NCBI GenBank assembly: GCA_030429235.1
Contig: JAUIDB010000001.1
Span: 1-64,000 of the forward strand
DNA: 64,000 bases
Reading direction: 5' to 3'
Origin: Thermoanaerobaculia bacterium
GTDB taxonomy: Bacteria; Acidobacteriota; Thermoanaerobaculia; Multivoradales; JAIOJS01
The notes beneath the pieces are model-generated. The model made no database searches. It saw only the letters and a list, made by a program, of their open reading frames with translations, and had not been told where the DNA came from. This document shows positions 54,357 through 63,441 of the stretch, piece by piece. The position numbers and the translations under genes were made by a program. Each line of letters opens with the position of its first letter. Position 1 is the stretch's first letter.

Positions 54357-56549
54357 CTAGCGTCCCGGGCCGCGAGACTCCGCCAGCAGAGCCGGCAGAA
54401 GGACCAGCGCCCCCACCCACACGAAACCCATGGCCAGGGCCGCCAGGCCACCAAACCGGACGGTGGGAGCGAAATCGGACAGGAGGCAGACTCCGAAGCC
54501 GGCCGCCAGCAGCACCGAGGTCAAGGTGTAGGCCGGAGCCGCCCGACGCAGCACGGTGACGATCGCTTCGTTCTGACCCAGACCTCGCCGTCGAGCGCGC
54601 CCGATCGCAGCCAGGCTATGGACGGTGTCGTCGACGGCGAGACCGAGGATCACCGCCGCCACCATCACCGTCGCGATGTCGAGTGGCCAGCCGCACCACC
54701 CCATCAGGCCGATCACCACGACCACCGGCCAGAGATTGGGCAGGAGTGCCACCAGGGTGCGAAGCGGGCTGCGCGTCAGCAGCAGGAAGAGCAACACGAT
54801 GGCGGCGCTCGACACCACCGCCGACCGCCCGAACACCGCGAGCAAGCGGCGCTGGGTGGCGAGCAACAGCGGATACTCCCCGGTGATCGCGAGACCCGAG
54901 TCACCGAGCTGCTCGTCGGCCGCCCGACCGACGGCGGCGACCAGGCGATCGAAGCCCGCCACTCCCTCGAAATCGACCAGGGCCGTCAACCGGGCGCGAC
55001 AGCCGTCGGCCGAGAGGTGGCTGGCTCGCAGTTCCGCCCCGGCTGGGATCCGCTCGAGAGCGGCCAGCCCCAGCTCGAGAGACGGGAGCCCGACCGCCGC
55101 GGAGGAGACCAGCCCGGGCGTGAGCTTCCGCAGAGAGTCGCTTCCGGCTCGGGCCAGCTCGACCGGGCCGAGCAGGGTAGCGACCCCCGGAATCCCCTCG
55201 ACCTCTCGTCCGAACGCTTCCAGACGAGCGAGTCCCACCGCCCGATCGAAGCGAGCCCGAGCCTCGCAAGGGGTCTCTCCCACCAGGAGTTCCACCGCCG
55301 CCCCCCCCAGGCCGAGCTCTTGCACGGTCGTCATCGAGCGGCGCACCGGATGCTCGGGAGGCAGATAGGTCAGGGCGTTGCTCTCGACCTCGAGCCGCCA
55401 CCAGCCAGCTGCCGCCGCCAGGCCGAGGAGCAGCATGAGCGTGATGACGAGTCGGCGACGGGCCACGGCGAAGGTGGCGAGACGAGCCCCCAGCCACCCC
55501 AGGCGACGGTCGAAGGCAGCCGCTGGCCTGGCCTGCGTCGATCCGGGCGCGAACCGCAGGAGTGCCGGCAGCAGCGTCAACGCCGCGATCGTCAGCAGCG
55601 CGATTCCGGCCGCGCTCGACAGGCCCAGGGTTCGCACCGGCCCCGTCCCCGCCTCGGCCAGTGATCCGAACCCCACCAGTGTCGTGAGCCCAGCCCAGAG
55701 GATCGCCCATCGCTTCTCGGCCAACGCGCGACGGGCGGCCTCGTCCACCGCCATCCCCTCGCTCCGCCGGAGCCGAAAACGGACCAAGAGATGGACCGCG
55801 GTGGCGAGAGCGATCGAGAAGAGGACGGGGGGGAGGACCGCCACCACCAGGTTGAGCCGAACCCCCAGCCAACCCATCGTACCGAGGGTGACCCCGAGGC
55901 AGAAACCCACGTAGAGCAGCGCTGCCACCACTTCGCGCCGGCGGCGCAGCGCCAGACCGAGGAGCACGGTCGCGCTCACGACCAACCAGGGAAAGAACAC
56001 CCGAACGATCTCCTGCGAGGACCGATCGAGGGCGCGGTCCAGCACCGGCAGTCCCGACCAGTGGACCACCAGGTTGCCGGAGCCGCTTCCCGACCGGTCC
56101 ACCCCGCGCAACAGGGACTCGAGCGCCTGCCGGCGCGCCGTGGACGGGTGGTGCGGCAACTCGAAGGCCAGGCTGACTCCGCCGCCGTTCCGGGCCACCA
56201 GGCCGGTGGCGACGGCCAGCACCGGCGGTGTCCCCTTTGCTCTCCTTTCCAATTCCGAGCTCCAACCGAGGCGGCGCGGATCGATGACTCGCACGCCCGG
56301 CACCTGTCGGCCGACGCTGGCCAAACGATCGAGCGCTGCCGACAGTTCGCCGGGCTCGACCCCCTCTCCCACCAGCGTCAATCGCACCCTGCGGTCGGAT
56401 CCAAACTCCTGGCTCAGCTCACGATAGGTGGCCATGGCGGGGGCGTCGGCGTCGAAGAACACCTCGGGAGAGTTGTCGGTCTCGAGCCGGAGGATCCCCG
56501 GCAACGCCAGAGCCAGGGCCAGCAGGGCGACGACCAGGGTCAGCCGCAT
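54357..56549 (-). CDS. RND-superfamily (MMPL/HpnN-like) exporter
   Basis: A 730-residue exporter with the usual twice-repeated RND plan: one helix, a large extracytoplasmic loop (residues about 25-185), five helices, then the same again; in total about 12 helices. The second half has ILGLAVDDTVHSLAAIGRARRRG, with the proton-relay-type acidic pair in TM10 seen in RND/MMPL. Most like hopanoid or lipid exporters (HpnN) and archaeal-type RNDs rather than the AcrB class. No membrane-fusion partner is adjacent. It starts 10 nt after the folA stop, so it shares the thyA-folA transcript. The cargo is unknown. Confidence 0.9.
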   Translation of the reverse strand: MRLTLVVALLALALALPGILRLETDNSPEVFFDADAPAMATYRELSQEFGSDRRVRLTLVGEGVEPGELSAALDRLASVGRQVPGVRVIDPRRLGWSSELERRAKGTPPVLAVATGLVARNGGGVSLAFELPHHPSTARRQALESLLRGVDRSGSGSGNLVVHWSGLPVLDRALDRSSQEIVRVFFPWLVVSATVLLGLALRRRREVVAALLYVGFCLGVTLGTMGWLGVRLNLVVAVLPPVLFSIALATAVHLLVRFRLRRSEGMAVDEAARRALAEKRWAILWAGLTTLVGFGSLAEAGTGPVRTLGLSSAAGIALLTIAALTLLPALLRFAPGSTQARPAAAFDRRLGWLGARLATFAVARRRLVITLMLLLGLAAAAGWWRLEVESNALTYLPPEHPVRRSMTTVQELGLGGAAVELLVGETPCEARARFDRAVGLARLEAFGREVEGIPGVATLLGPVELARAGSDSLRKLTPGLVSSAAVGLPSLELGLAALERIPAGAELRASHLSADGCRARLTALVDFEGVAGFDRLVAAVGRAADEQLGDSGLAITGEYPLLLATQRRLLAVFGRSAVVSSAAIVLLFLLLTRSPLRTLVALLPNLWPVVVVIGLMGWCGWPLDIATVMVAAVILGLAVDDTVHSLAAIGRARRRGLGQNEAIVTVLRRAAPAYTLTSVLLAAGFGVCLLSDFAPTVRFGGLAALAMGFVWVGALVLLPALLAESRGPGR

Positions 56550-56559
56550 GCCGGTCGGC

Positions 56560-57129
56560 TCACCGCAGGCGCTCGTAGCGCAGGAAGCGCAAGGGCCGCG
56601 GGTTCGCCTCGTCGGCGGCCCGCTCGACCACCTCGACCTGCCGCCAGGGCCCCGGATCCCAGGCCGGGAAGCGCACGTCGCCAGGCTGCGCCCCGCGGTC
56701 GGGGGCCGACAGCGAGACCGGCTCGCCGATCTCGGTCACGTACATGCGGTCGGCGGCGGCCAGCGCCTGGCGGTAGATCTCGCCACCGCCGGCCACGAAG
56801 GCCTCGCTCTCTCCCGCGCGCCGGGCCTGGTCGAGGGCGGCCTCCAGCGACGGCGCCAAATCCACCCCTTCTGGGAGCGGCGGCTGCCCCCGCGAGACGA
56901 CGATCATCGGCCGCCCCGGCAGCTTCCGTCCGATCGAGGCGAAGGTCTTGCGGCCGACGATCAAATGGTGCCCCATCGTGGTGTGTTTGAAGTGCGCGAG
57001 ATCCGCCGGCAGGTGCCAGGGCATGCCGCCGTCCCGTCCGATGACTCGTGCCTGGTCGTAGGCGACGATGATCGAGACCACCATGGGTGCAACTCTGGCC
57101 CCCCGCTCGCCGCCGGCCGCGTCGCTCAT
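56560..57129 (-). CDS. folA: Dihydrofolate reductase
   Basis: Reduces dihydrofolate to tetrahydrofolate with NADPH; needed to regenerate folate consumed by ThyA. The 189-residue protein has the N-terminal DHFR block ([14 protein letters not shown], then [15 protein letters not shown] with the catalytic acidic residue), [17 protein letters not shown] and [15 protein letters not shown] 57129 overlaps the TGA of thyA (ATGA), supporting this start even though a Met 15 residues in would be closer to other DHFRs. Second gene of the thyA-folA-RND unit. Confidence 0.94.
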   Translation of the reverse strand: MSDAAGGERGARVAPMVVSIIVAYDQARVIGRDGGMPWHLPADLAHFKHTTMGHHLIVGRKTFASIGRKLPGRPMIVVSRGQPPLPEGVDLAPSLEAALDQARRAGESEAFVAGGGEIYRQALAAADRMYVTEIGEPVSLSAPDRGAQPGDVRFPAWDPGPWRQVEVVERAADEANPRPLRFLRYERLR

Positions 57130-57914
57130 ACGGCGATTGGGGCCTTGATATGAGGGTGCGGGTCGTACTCGGTGAGCACGAAATCGTCGTAGACGAACTC
57201 GTCGATCTCACGGCGGGGTGTGAGCGTCATGCGCGGCAAGGTCCGCGGTTCGCGCCCCAGCTGCCGTCGCGCTTGCTCGAGATGGTTCGAATAGAGGTGA
57301 GCGTCGCCGAGCGTCAGGATGAACTCGCCCGGCTGGTAGCCGGTGACCTGCGCCATCATCAGGGTGAGCAGGGAATAGGACGCGATGTTGAAGGGCACGC
57401 CGAGAAACACATCGGCGCTGCGCTGGTAGAGCTGGCAGGAGAGGCGACCCTGCCCGACCCAGAACTGGAAGAGTAGGTGGCAGGGGGGCAGCGCCATACG
57501 CTCCAGGTACCCGACGTTCCAGGCCGAGACGATGTGGCGCCGGGAATCCGGGTCGGAGCGCAGACTCTCCACCACCGCGGCGACCTGGTCGATCCTGCCC
57601 TCCGGCCCCGGCCAGGACCGCCATTGGAAGCCGTAAATCGGTCCGAGCTCTCCCGTGGCGTCGGCCCATTCGTCCCAGATCGTCACCCCGGCCTCGTTGA
57701 GCGAGGCGATGTTGGTCTCGCCGCGCAGGAACCAGAGAAGCTCGTGCACGATCGACTTCAGGTGCAGCTTCTTGGTGGTCAGGAGCGGAAAGCGCGCCGA
57801 CAGGTCGAAGCGCATCTGGTGCCCGAACACGCTTTGGGTACCGGTGCCGGTGCGATCCTCCTTGATCACTCCGTGGTCGAGGATGCGCTGCAACAGGTCG
57901 AGGTAGTTCTGCAT
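57126..57914 (-). CDS. thyA: Thymidylate synthase ThyA
   Basis: Converts dUMP to dTMP with methylene-tetrahydrofolate. The 262-residue length equals the bacterial short form. [15 protein letters not shown] opens the protein, [12 protein letters not shown] follows, the catalytic cysteine lies in [11 protein letters not shown] near residue 144, and the C-terminal [10 protein letters not shown] is present. ATG 57914 is set by a TAACCT hexamer 8 nt upstream. The leaderless promoter is nearly consensus (TTGTCA, 17 nt, TAACCT). First gene of the operon with folA and the RND exporter. Confidence 0.97.
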   Translation of the reverse strand: MQNYLDLLQRILDHGVIKEDRTGTGTQSVFGHQMRFDLSARFPLLTTKKLHLKSIVHELLWFLRGETNIASLNEAGVTIWDEWADATGELGPIYGFQWRSWPGPEGRIDQVAAVVESLRSDPDSRRHIVSAWNVGYLERMALPPCHLLFQFWVGQGRLSCQLYQRSADVFLGVPFNIASYSLLTLMMAQVTGYQPGEFILTLGDAHLYSNHLEQARRQLGREPRTLPRMTLTPRREIDEFVYDDFVLTEYDPHPHIKAPIAV

Positions 57915-57922
57915 CAAACTGC

Positions 57923-57971
57923 AGGTTACGGCTTCGAGGAGTGCCTGACAAGGGGGCGATTCCGCTATCAT
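57923..57971. promoter_or_regulatory. Overlapping divergent promoters: thyA and the DCC-family gene
   Basis: Minus: TTGTCA (57951-57946), 17 nt, TAACCT (57928-57923), 8 nt to ATG 57914. Plus: CTGACA (57945-57950), 15 nt, TATCAT (57966-57971). The two -35 hexamers occupy the same bases, so RNA polymerase at one would block the other. Confidence 0.55.
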
Positions 57972-58009
57972 GCTCCTGGGAGCCAGGAGATTTCCCCTCG
58001 AGCCCACCC

Positions 58010-58540
58010 ATGACGGCCCCACACCCCTCACCGAGCCCACCCTGCCTGTCGCAGGGCATCTCCACCCAGACCCTCTCCGCGGTCAATCTGACGGCGGAGA
58101 AGCTGGCGGCGGAGAGCCGCACCGCCCCCGGTCCCCACTTGTTGCTGTTCGACGGCGTCTGTCCGATGTGCCACGGCGCGGTACGGCTCCTGCTGCGGCT
58201 CGACCGACGTGGCCTGATCTGCTTTGCTCCCTTACAAGGGGAGACGGCGCGGCGGATCGCCAAACGGCACCAGATCGGCCTCGATCTGTCGACCGCCATC
58301 TACGTTCGCAACCTCTGCGCCCGGGACGAGCGACTCCACTTCGAGTCCAGTGCCGTCCTCCGCGCCCTGGCCGATACCGGAAGCCTGCTCGGACTCCTCG
58401 TCTCTCTGGCTCGGGTCGTACCCCGGCCGCTTCGCAATCTGGCTTACCGTTTCGTCGCCCGCCGTCGGTTCCGCTGGTTTACCCCCTACGACAGCTGCCC
58501 CCTGCCGCGCCCCGAGGACGCCGCGCGCTTCCTGCCCTAG
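58010..58540 (+). CDS. DCC-family thiol-disulfide oxidoreductase-like protein
   Basis: A 176-residue protein of the DUF393/DCC family. The name-giving motif is [14 protein letters not shown] (D-x-x-C-x-x-C), followed by [11 protein letters not shown] and IYVRN, and [10 protein letters not shown] near the C-terminus. The thioredoxin-like fold suggests a redox role; substrates are unknown. ATG 58010 is chosen as the first internal Met of a long frame, but the start is uncertain: AGGAG lies 22 nt upstream, too far for a normal ribosome site, and the first 40 residues are poorly conserved. Divergent from thyA. Confidence 0.8.
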   Translation: MTAPHPSPSPPCLSQGISTQTLSAVNLTAEKLAAESRTAPGPHLLLFDGVCPMCHGAVRLLLRLDRRGLICFAPLQGETARRIAKRHQIGLDLSTAIYVRNLCARDERLHFESSAVLRALADTGSLLGLLVSLARVVPRPLRNLAYRFVARRRFRWFTPYDSCPLPRPEDAARFLP

Positions 58541-58664
58541 GACCCGCCCGCGACCTCGCCGGGGTTCGAAGCGATACGCGGCGCAACCCTGGCCCCGTTT
58601 CTGGCGTAGAGAAACCTGCGGCCGGCTCTTTCTGCCATTTCTGGCCGCCGCTTCGGGGATCTGG

Positions 58665-58670
58665 TAGGTT
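58665..58670 (+). promoter_or_regulatory. Candidate -10 of the tldD-tldE operon
   Basis: TAGGTT, about 55 nt before the tldD start; no good -35. The leader carries the AGGAGGAG ribosome site. Confidence 0.35.
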
Positions 58671-58725
58671 CCGCGGAAAGCTACGTCATCCCCGCGCCAT
58701 GAACAGGGAGTACTAGGAGGAGACT

Positions 58726-60360
58726 TTGGACCGTCGAGACTTTCTTCGTTTGACCGGTATCGGCCTGGGGACCCTGGTGATCCCCGTGTTCGGCCGAGAC
58801 ATCCCTCTGGGGGCCGACACCGTGGCCCTGCCCGTGGGCAGCAAGAAACTGCTCGCCGACGTCGGCTTGCAGACCGCCCGCAAGCGGGGGGCCACCTACG
58901 CCGACGTTCGCATCGGTCGCTACCTCAATCAGTTCGTGATCACCCGCGAGGATCGGGTCCAGAACATCACCAACACCGAGTCGTTCGGAGTCGGCGTGCG
59001 CGTCATCGCGGGCGGCACCTGGGGCTTCGCCGCGACCTCGAACGTGACCAAGGAAGGGATCGCCCAAGCGGCGGAACGTGCGGTCGAAATCGCCAAGGCG
59101 AACTCGAAGCTGTTGATCGAGCCGGTCAAGCTCGCTTCGGTACCGAGCTACGGTGAACAGAGTTGGCGAACGCCGATCAAGAAGGCCTGGGCCGAGGTGC
59201 CGGTCTCGGAGAAGGTCGATCTGCTCATGGAGGTCAACCAGGCGGCCCTCAAGGAGGGTGCGAGTTTCATCAACTCGATGCTTTTCCTGGTCAACGAACA
59301 GAAGTACTTCGCCTCGAGCGAGGGTTCCTACATCGACCAGGACGTCCATCGGATCTGGCCGACCTTTACCGTCACCCGCGTCGACGAAAAGACGGGCAAG
59401 TTCCAGACCCGGCAGGCGATGTCCGCCCCCATGGGACTGGGCTGGGAGTACCTCGACGGCGCCCCGTCTGGCAAGGTCGCCGGGCCCGCCGGTACGCCGA
59501 TGGGATACCGCGACTCCTACGACATGATCGAGGACGCGACGGCCGCGGCCCGCGAGGTCCAAGAGAAGATCGCGGCCAAGTCGGTCGAACCGGGCAAGTA
59601 CGACCTGGTGCTCGAGCCGAACCACCTGGGACTGACGATTCACGAGTCGGTCGGCCACCCCCTAGAGCTCGACCGGGTGCTCGGTTACGAAGCCAACTAC
59701 GCCGGCACCAGCTTCGCCACCCTCGACAAGTGGAAGACCAAGGAGTTCAACTACGGCAACGAGCTGGTCACGCTGTTCGCCGACAAGACCCAGCCGGGTT
59801 CGCTCGGCGCCGTGGGCTGGGACGACGAGGGCGTCAAGACGAAACGCTGGGACCTGGTCAAGGACGGCATCCTGGTCGACTACCAAAAGATCAGAGACCA
59901 GGCTCACATCTTGGGACAGAAGGAGTCCGACGGCTGCTGCTACGGCGACAGCTGGAGTTCGGTCCAGTTCCAGCGCATGCCCAACGTCTCCCTGGCTCCC
60001 GGCAAGCAGGAGCTGACGCCCGATCAGATGATCGCCGGGGTGGAGAAGGGCATCTACATCGCCGGTCGCGGCTCCTACTCGATCGACCAGCAACGCTACA
60101 ACTTCCAGTTCGGCGGGCAGCTGTTCTACGAAATCAAGGACGGCAAGATCGCCGGCATGCTACGCGACGTCGCCTACCAGTCGAACACCCAGGAGTTCTG
60201 GAACTCGGTGAGCGCGATCTGCGACGAGCGCGACTATCGGATGTTCGGTTCGTTTTTCGACGGCAAGGGGCAACCGGGCCAGGTCAGCGCCGTGTCCCAC
60301 GGCAGTAGCACGACCCGCTTCGACGGCGTCAACGTCATCAACACCGAGCGCAAGATCTGA
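58726..60360 (+). CDS. tldD: TldD-family metallopeptidase with Tat signal peptide
   Basis: TldD is the metallopeptidase subunit of the TldD/TldE complex, which degrades or matures peptides. The 544-residue protein begins MDRRDFLRLTGIGLG, a twin-arginine signal (RRDFLR followed by a hydrophobic stretch), so it is probably exported folded; E. coli TldD lacks such a signal. The metal site HESVGH is at residues 306-311. Start TTG 58726 is favoured by AGGAGG 5 nt upstream and places the Tat motif right at the N-terminus. tldE follows after 17 nt. No ribosomal-peptide precursor or radical SAM is adjacent. Confidence 0.93.
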   Translation: MDRRDFLRLTGIGLGTLVIPVFGRDIPLGADTVALPVGSKKLLADVGLQTARKRGATYADVRIGRYLNQFVITREDRVQNITNTESFGVGVRVIAGGTWGFAATSNVTKEGIAQAAERAVEIAKANSKLLIEPVKLASVPSYGEQSWRTPIKKAWAEVPVSEKVDLLMEVNQAALKEGASFINSMLFLVNEQKYFASSEGSYIDQDVHRIWPTFTVTRVDEKTGKFQTRQAMSAPMGLGWEYLDGAPSGKVAGPAGTPMGYRDSYDMIEDATAAAREVQEKIAAKSVEPGKYDLVLEPNHLGLTIHESVGHPLELDRVLGYEANYAGTSFATLDKWKTKEFNYGNELVTLFADKTQPGSLGAVGWDDEGVKTKRWDLVKDGILVDYQKIRDQAHILGQKESDGCCYGDSWSSVQFQRMPNVSLAPGKQELTPDQMIAGVEKGIYIAGRGSYSIDQQRYNFQFGGQLFYEIKDGKIAGMLRDVAYQSNTQEFWNSVSAICDERDYRMFGSFFDGKGQPGQVSAVSHGSSTTRFDGVNVINTERKI

Positions 60361-60377
60361 CCAGGAGCCGACGACAC

Positions 60378-61697
60378 ATGAGCCAGATGACCCGAGACGA
60401 AGCGAAGACGATCCTCGAGAAGGTGATGTCGTACAAGAAGTGCGACGGCCTCGAAGCCAATCTCGACGGTAGTCGCACCGGCAACGTGCGCTACGCCCGC
60501 AACAGTGTGACCACGGCGGGTGTGGTCGAAGACATCAACCTGGTGGTCCAGGCCAACTACGGCAAGAAGGTCGGCACGACCACCATCAACGAACTCGACG
60601 ACGCGTCTCTCGAGAAGGCCGTGCGGGCCGCCGAGAGCATCGCCAAGCTGGCGCCGGAAAACCCCGAGTTCATGGGGATCCTCGGCCCGCAGAAGTACTC
60701 CGCGTCGACCACCTACTTCGATTCGACGGCGGCGATCGACGGAGCCTTCCGCGCCCAGGCCGCGGCCGAGAGCCTGGAACCCTGCCGCGCCAAGAAGCTC
60801 GTCGCGGCCGGCTACCTCGAGGACCAGGCTGGCTTCTCGTCGATGATGAACAGCGCCGGGCTCTTCGCCTACCAGCGCACGACCGGTGCCGAGTTCTCGG
60901 TCACGGTGCGAACCGAGGACGGAACCGGATCCGGCTACGCAGTCCGCGACTACCACGACGCTCGCAAACTCGATACCGGCGCCGCCTCGCAGATCGCCAT
61001 GGAGAAGGCCCTCGGCTCGCGCGAGGCCAAGGCGATCGAGCCGGGCAAGTACACCGTGATCCTCGAGCCGGCCGCGGTCTCGGGCCTACTGGGCCGCATG
61101 ATCGGCAACATGGACGCCCGCTCCGCCGACGAGGGAAGAAGCTTCCTGTCGAAGCAGGGCGGCGGATCGCGGCGCGGCGAGAAGCTGCTCGACGAGCGGA
61201 TCACCATCTACTCCGACCCCGCACACGCCGAGGTTCCGTACCGGCCGTGGGCTGGTGACGGCCAGCCCCGGCCCCAGACCACCTGGATCGAAAAGGGCGT
61301 GGTCAAGAACCTCTACTGCTCGCGCTTCTGGGCCAGCCAGCACGAGCAGTGGGACTGGATCCCCTTCCCCGGCAGCGTCGTCATGACGGGTGGCGACCAG
61401 TCGCTCGACCAGCTGATCGCCGGCACCAAGCGGGGGATCCTGGTCACCCGACTGTGGTACATCCGGAGCGTCGACCCCCAGACCCTGCTGTACACCGGCC
61501 TGACCCGCGATGGGACCTTCTTCATCGAGAACGGCAAGATCTCCTTCCCGGTCAAGAACTTCCGGTTCAACGAGAGTCCCGTGATCATGCTGAACAACCT
61601 CGAGGCGATGGGCCAGCCCCAGCGCATCGGCGGGGACTTCCTGCCGCCGCTCAAGGTCAGGGACTTCACCTTCACGAGTCTCTCGGACGCGGTGTAG
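60378..61697 (+). CDS. tldE: TldE/PmbA-family protein
   Basis: The 439-residue partner of TldD. It has the TldE fold (VRYARNSVTTAGVVED, ILEPAAVSGLLG) but no HExxxH, as expected for the non-catalytic subunit. It carries no signal peptide, although the neighbouring TldD does. AGGAG lies about 10 nt before the ATG. It follows tldD by 17 nt, so they are co-transcribed and presumably form a heterodimer. A gap of 83 nt separates it from the DUF4159 gene. Confidence 0.92.
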   Translation: MSQMTRDEAKTILEKVMSYKKCDGLEANLDGSRTGNVRYARNSVTTAGVVEDINLVVQANYGKKVGTTTINELDDASLEKAVRAAESIAKLAPENPEFMGILGPQKYSASTTYFDSTAAIDGAFRAQAAAESLEPCRAKKLVAAGYLEDQAGFSSMMNSAGLFAYQRTTGAEFSVTVRTEDGTGSGYAVRDYHDARKLDTGAASQIAMEKALGSREAKAIEPGKYTVILEPAAVSGLLGRMIGNMDARSADEGRSFLSKQGGGSRRGEKLLDERITIYSDPAHAEVPYRPWAGDGQPRPQTTWIEKGVVKNLYCSRFWASQHEQWDWIPFPGSVVMTGGDQSLDQLIAGTKRGILVTRLWYIRSVDPQTLLYTGLTRDGTFFIENGKISFPVKNFRFNESPVIMLNNLEAMGQPQRIGGDFLPPLKVRDFTFTSLSDAV

Positions 61698-61780
61698 TGC
61701 CCCGTCCGGCCGGCGACGGTGGCCCCGATCGGGCTCGACGCAGCCCCGTTCGGGGTTCGACCCTCTAGCTCGGAGCGAGC

Positions 61781-62398
61781 GTGGCCCCCTTCACCTTCAA
61801 CCGGCTGCAGTACGACTCGGGAGACTGGAACGTCGACCAGCGGATGCCCTCGAATCTGCTCGATTCGCTGATGCGCTACACCACGATCCCGGTCACTCCC
61901 GAGGAGCGGGTGGTCCCGCTCCGCGACCCGGCCGTCCTCGGCCTCCCCTTTGCCTATCTGGCCGGACACCGTCTGGTCGAGTTCGACCGCACCGAGGCGG
62001 AGCACTTTCGACACCTGGTGGAGCACGGTGGTTTCGTCTTCGTCGACGACTGCAACCACGATATCGACGGCCTCTTCGCCCGTTCCTTCGAAGAGCAGAT
62101 GGCCCAACTGTTCGGGTCGAAGGCCTTGCGCAAGATCCCCAACGACCACGAACTCTACTCGTGCTTCTTTCGTTTCGACGACGGGCCTCCGGCCACGAGC
62201 TTCGAACTCAACGGCTGGGGAGACGACCTGGTGCACGAGTACCTCAAGGCGGTCGAGGTCGACGGCCGGATCGGCGTTCTCTACAGCAACAAGGACTACG
62301 GCTGCGAGTGGGACTACGACTACCGCAACAAACGTTGGTTGGCCCGCGACAACACCCGCTTCGGCGTCAACGTCGTACTGCACGCCCTCACCCGGTAG
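61781..62398 (+). CDS. DUF4159-domain protein
   Basis: A 205-residue protein matching DUF4159, a flavodoxin/glutamine-amidotransferase-like domain of unknown function (FTFNRLQYDSGDWNVD; FAYLAGHRLVEFD; FVFVDDCNHDIDG; NDHELYSCFFRFD; GVLYSNKDYGCEW). No signal peptide, so it is cytoplasmic or lies within a membrane-complex context. GTG 61781 is preceded by CGGAGCGAGC. First gene of a cluster with moxR and DUF58, a grouping common in Acidobacteria and related phyla where DUF4159 accompanies MoxR-VWA systems. Confidence 0.85.
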   Translation: MAPFTFNRLQYDSGDWNVDQRMPSNLLDSLMRYTTIPVTPEERVVPLRDPAVLGLPFAYLAGHRLVEFDRTEAEHFRHLVEHGGFVFVDDCNHDIDGLFARSFEEQMAQLFGSKALRKIPNDHELYSCFFRFDDGPPATSFELNGWGDDLVHEYLKAVEVDGRIGVLYSNKDYGCEWDYDYRNKRWLARDNTRFGVNVVLHALTR

Positions 62399-62417
62399 GG
62401 CCGGAGAGAGAAAGAGT

Positions 62418-63419
62418 ATGAGCCCCGAGATCGAACACGCCGTCGAGCAGCTGAGCGAGGGCCTGAGCCACCTGGAGGCCGAGATCGCCAAGGTGGTCGT
62501 GGGGCAAGAGGAGGTCGTCGAGTCCCTACTGATCGCACTCCTGGCCGGCGGCCACTGCTTGCTCCAAGGTGTGCCAGGACTGGCCAAGACCCTCATGGTG
62601 CGCACGCTGGCCGACGCGCTCGACCTCTCCTTCCACCGCATTCAGTTCACGCCCGACCTGATGCCCTCCGACATCGTCGGCACCGAGATCCTGGAGGAGG
62701 ACCACGGTACGGGCCGCCGGGTGTTCAAGTTCAATCAGGGCCCGATCTTCGCCAACCTGGTCCTGGCCGACGAGATCAACCGCAGCCCCCCCAAGACCCA
62801 GGCAGCACTCCTCGAAGCGATGCAGGAACGGGAGGTCACCTATGGTTCGGTCACCCATGCGCTGCCTCGCCCCTTCTTCGTGCTCGCCACCCAGAATCCG
62901 ATCGAGCAGGCGGGAACTTATCCCCTGCCCGAGGCGCAACTCGACCGTTTCCTGATGTTGGTCCAGGTGCGGTATCCCAGCGCCTCGGAGGAGCTCGAGA
63001 TTCTGCGTCGCACCACCGGCGAGGTCGCGCCCGCGGTCGCTCCGGTGCTCGACGCCGGCGCGATCGTGCACGCCCAGGAGCTCACGCGACAGGTCTTCGT
63101 TTCGTCGACCCTGCTCGACTACGCCACCCGCCTGATCCGCGCGACCCGGCCGACCGACAGCGACGTCGCGGCGGTCTCCCGGCACGTCACCTGGGGGGCC
63201 GGCCCCCGAGCTGGCCAGGCCCTGATTCTCGCGGCCAAGGCCCGCGCCCTGCTGCAGGGCCGGCTGGCCGTGACCCTCGACGACCTCACCGCGCTGCTCG
63301 CCCCGGTCCTGCGCCACCGGATCGTGCTCGGTTTCGAGGCCCAGGCGGAGGGAATCGGCGCCGACGATCTGATCGCGCGCCTGCTCGCCGACGTGCCTGC
63401 ACCCACTAGCCCCCTCTAG
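62418..63419 (+). CDS. MoxR-family AAA+ ATPase
   Basis: A 333-residue MoxR ATPase, a chaperone-like factor that activates or assembles VWA-domain partners. It has Walker A variant GVPGLAKT (a MoxR hallmark in place of GxxGxGKT), IQFTPDLMPSDIVGTEI, Walker B LVLADEINRSPPKTQ and sensor motif ATQNPIEQAGTYPLPEAQLDRF. ATG 62418 has GGAGAGAG upstream; the longer frame from 61950 is shadow of the DUF4159 gene. It lies 19 nt after DUF4159 and 22 nt before the DUF58 gene, one operon. Confidence 0.95.
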   Translation: MSPEIEHAVEQLSEGLSHLEAEIAKVVVGQEEVVESLLIALLAGGHCLLQGVPGLAKTLMVRTLADALDLSFHRIQFTPDLMPSDIVGTEILEEDHGTGRRVFKFNQGPIFANLVLADEINRSPPKTQAALLEAMQEREVTYGSVTHALPRPFFVLATQNPIEQAGTYPLPEAQLDRFLMLVQVRYPSASEELEILRRTTGEVAPAVAPVLDAGAIVHAQELTRQVFVSSTLLDYATRLIRATRPTDSDVAAVSRHVTWGAGPRAGQALILAAKARALLQGRLAVTLDDLTALLAPVLRHRIVLGFEAQAEGIGADDLIARLLADVPAPTSPL

Positions 63420-63441
63420 GGGCAAGCCGTCGAAACGCGTT

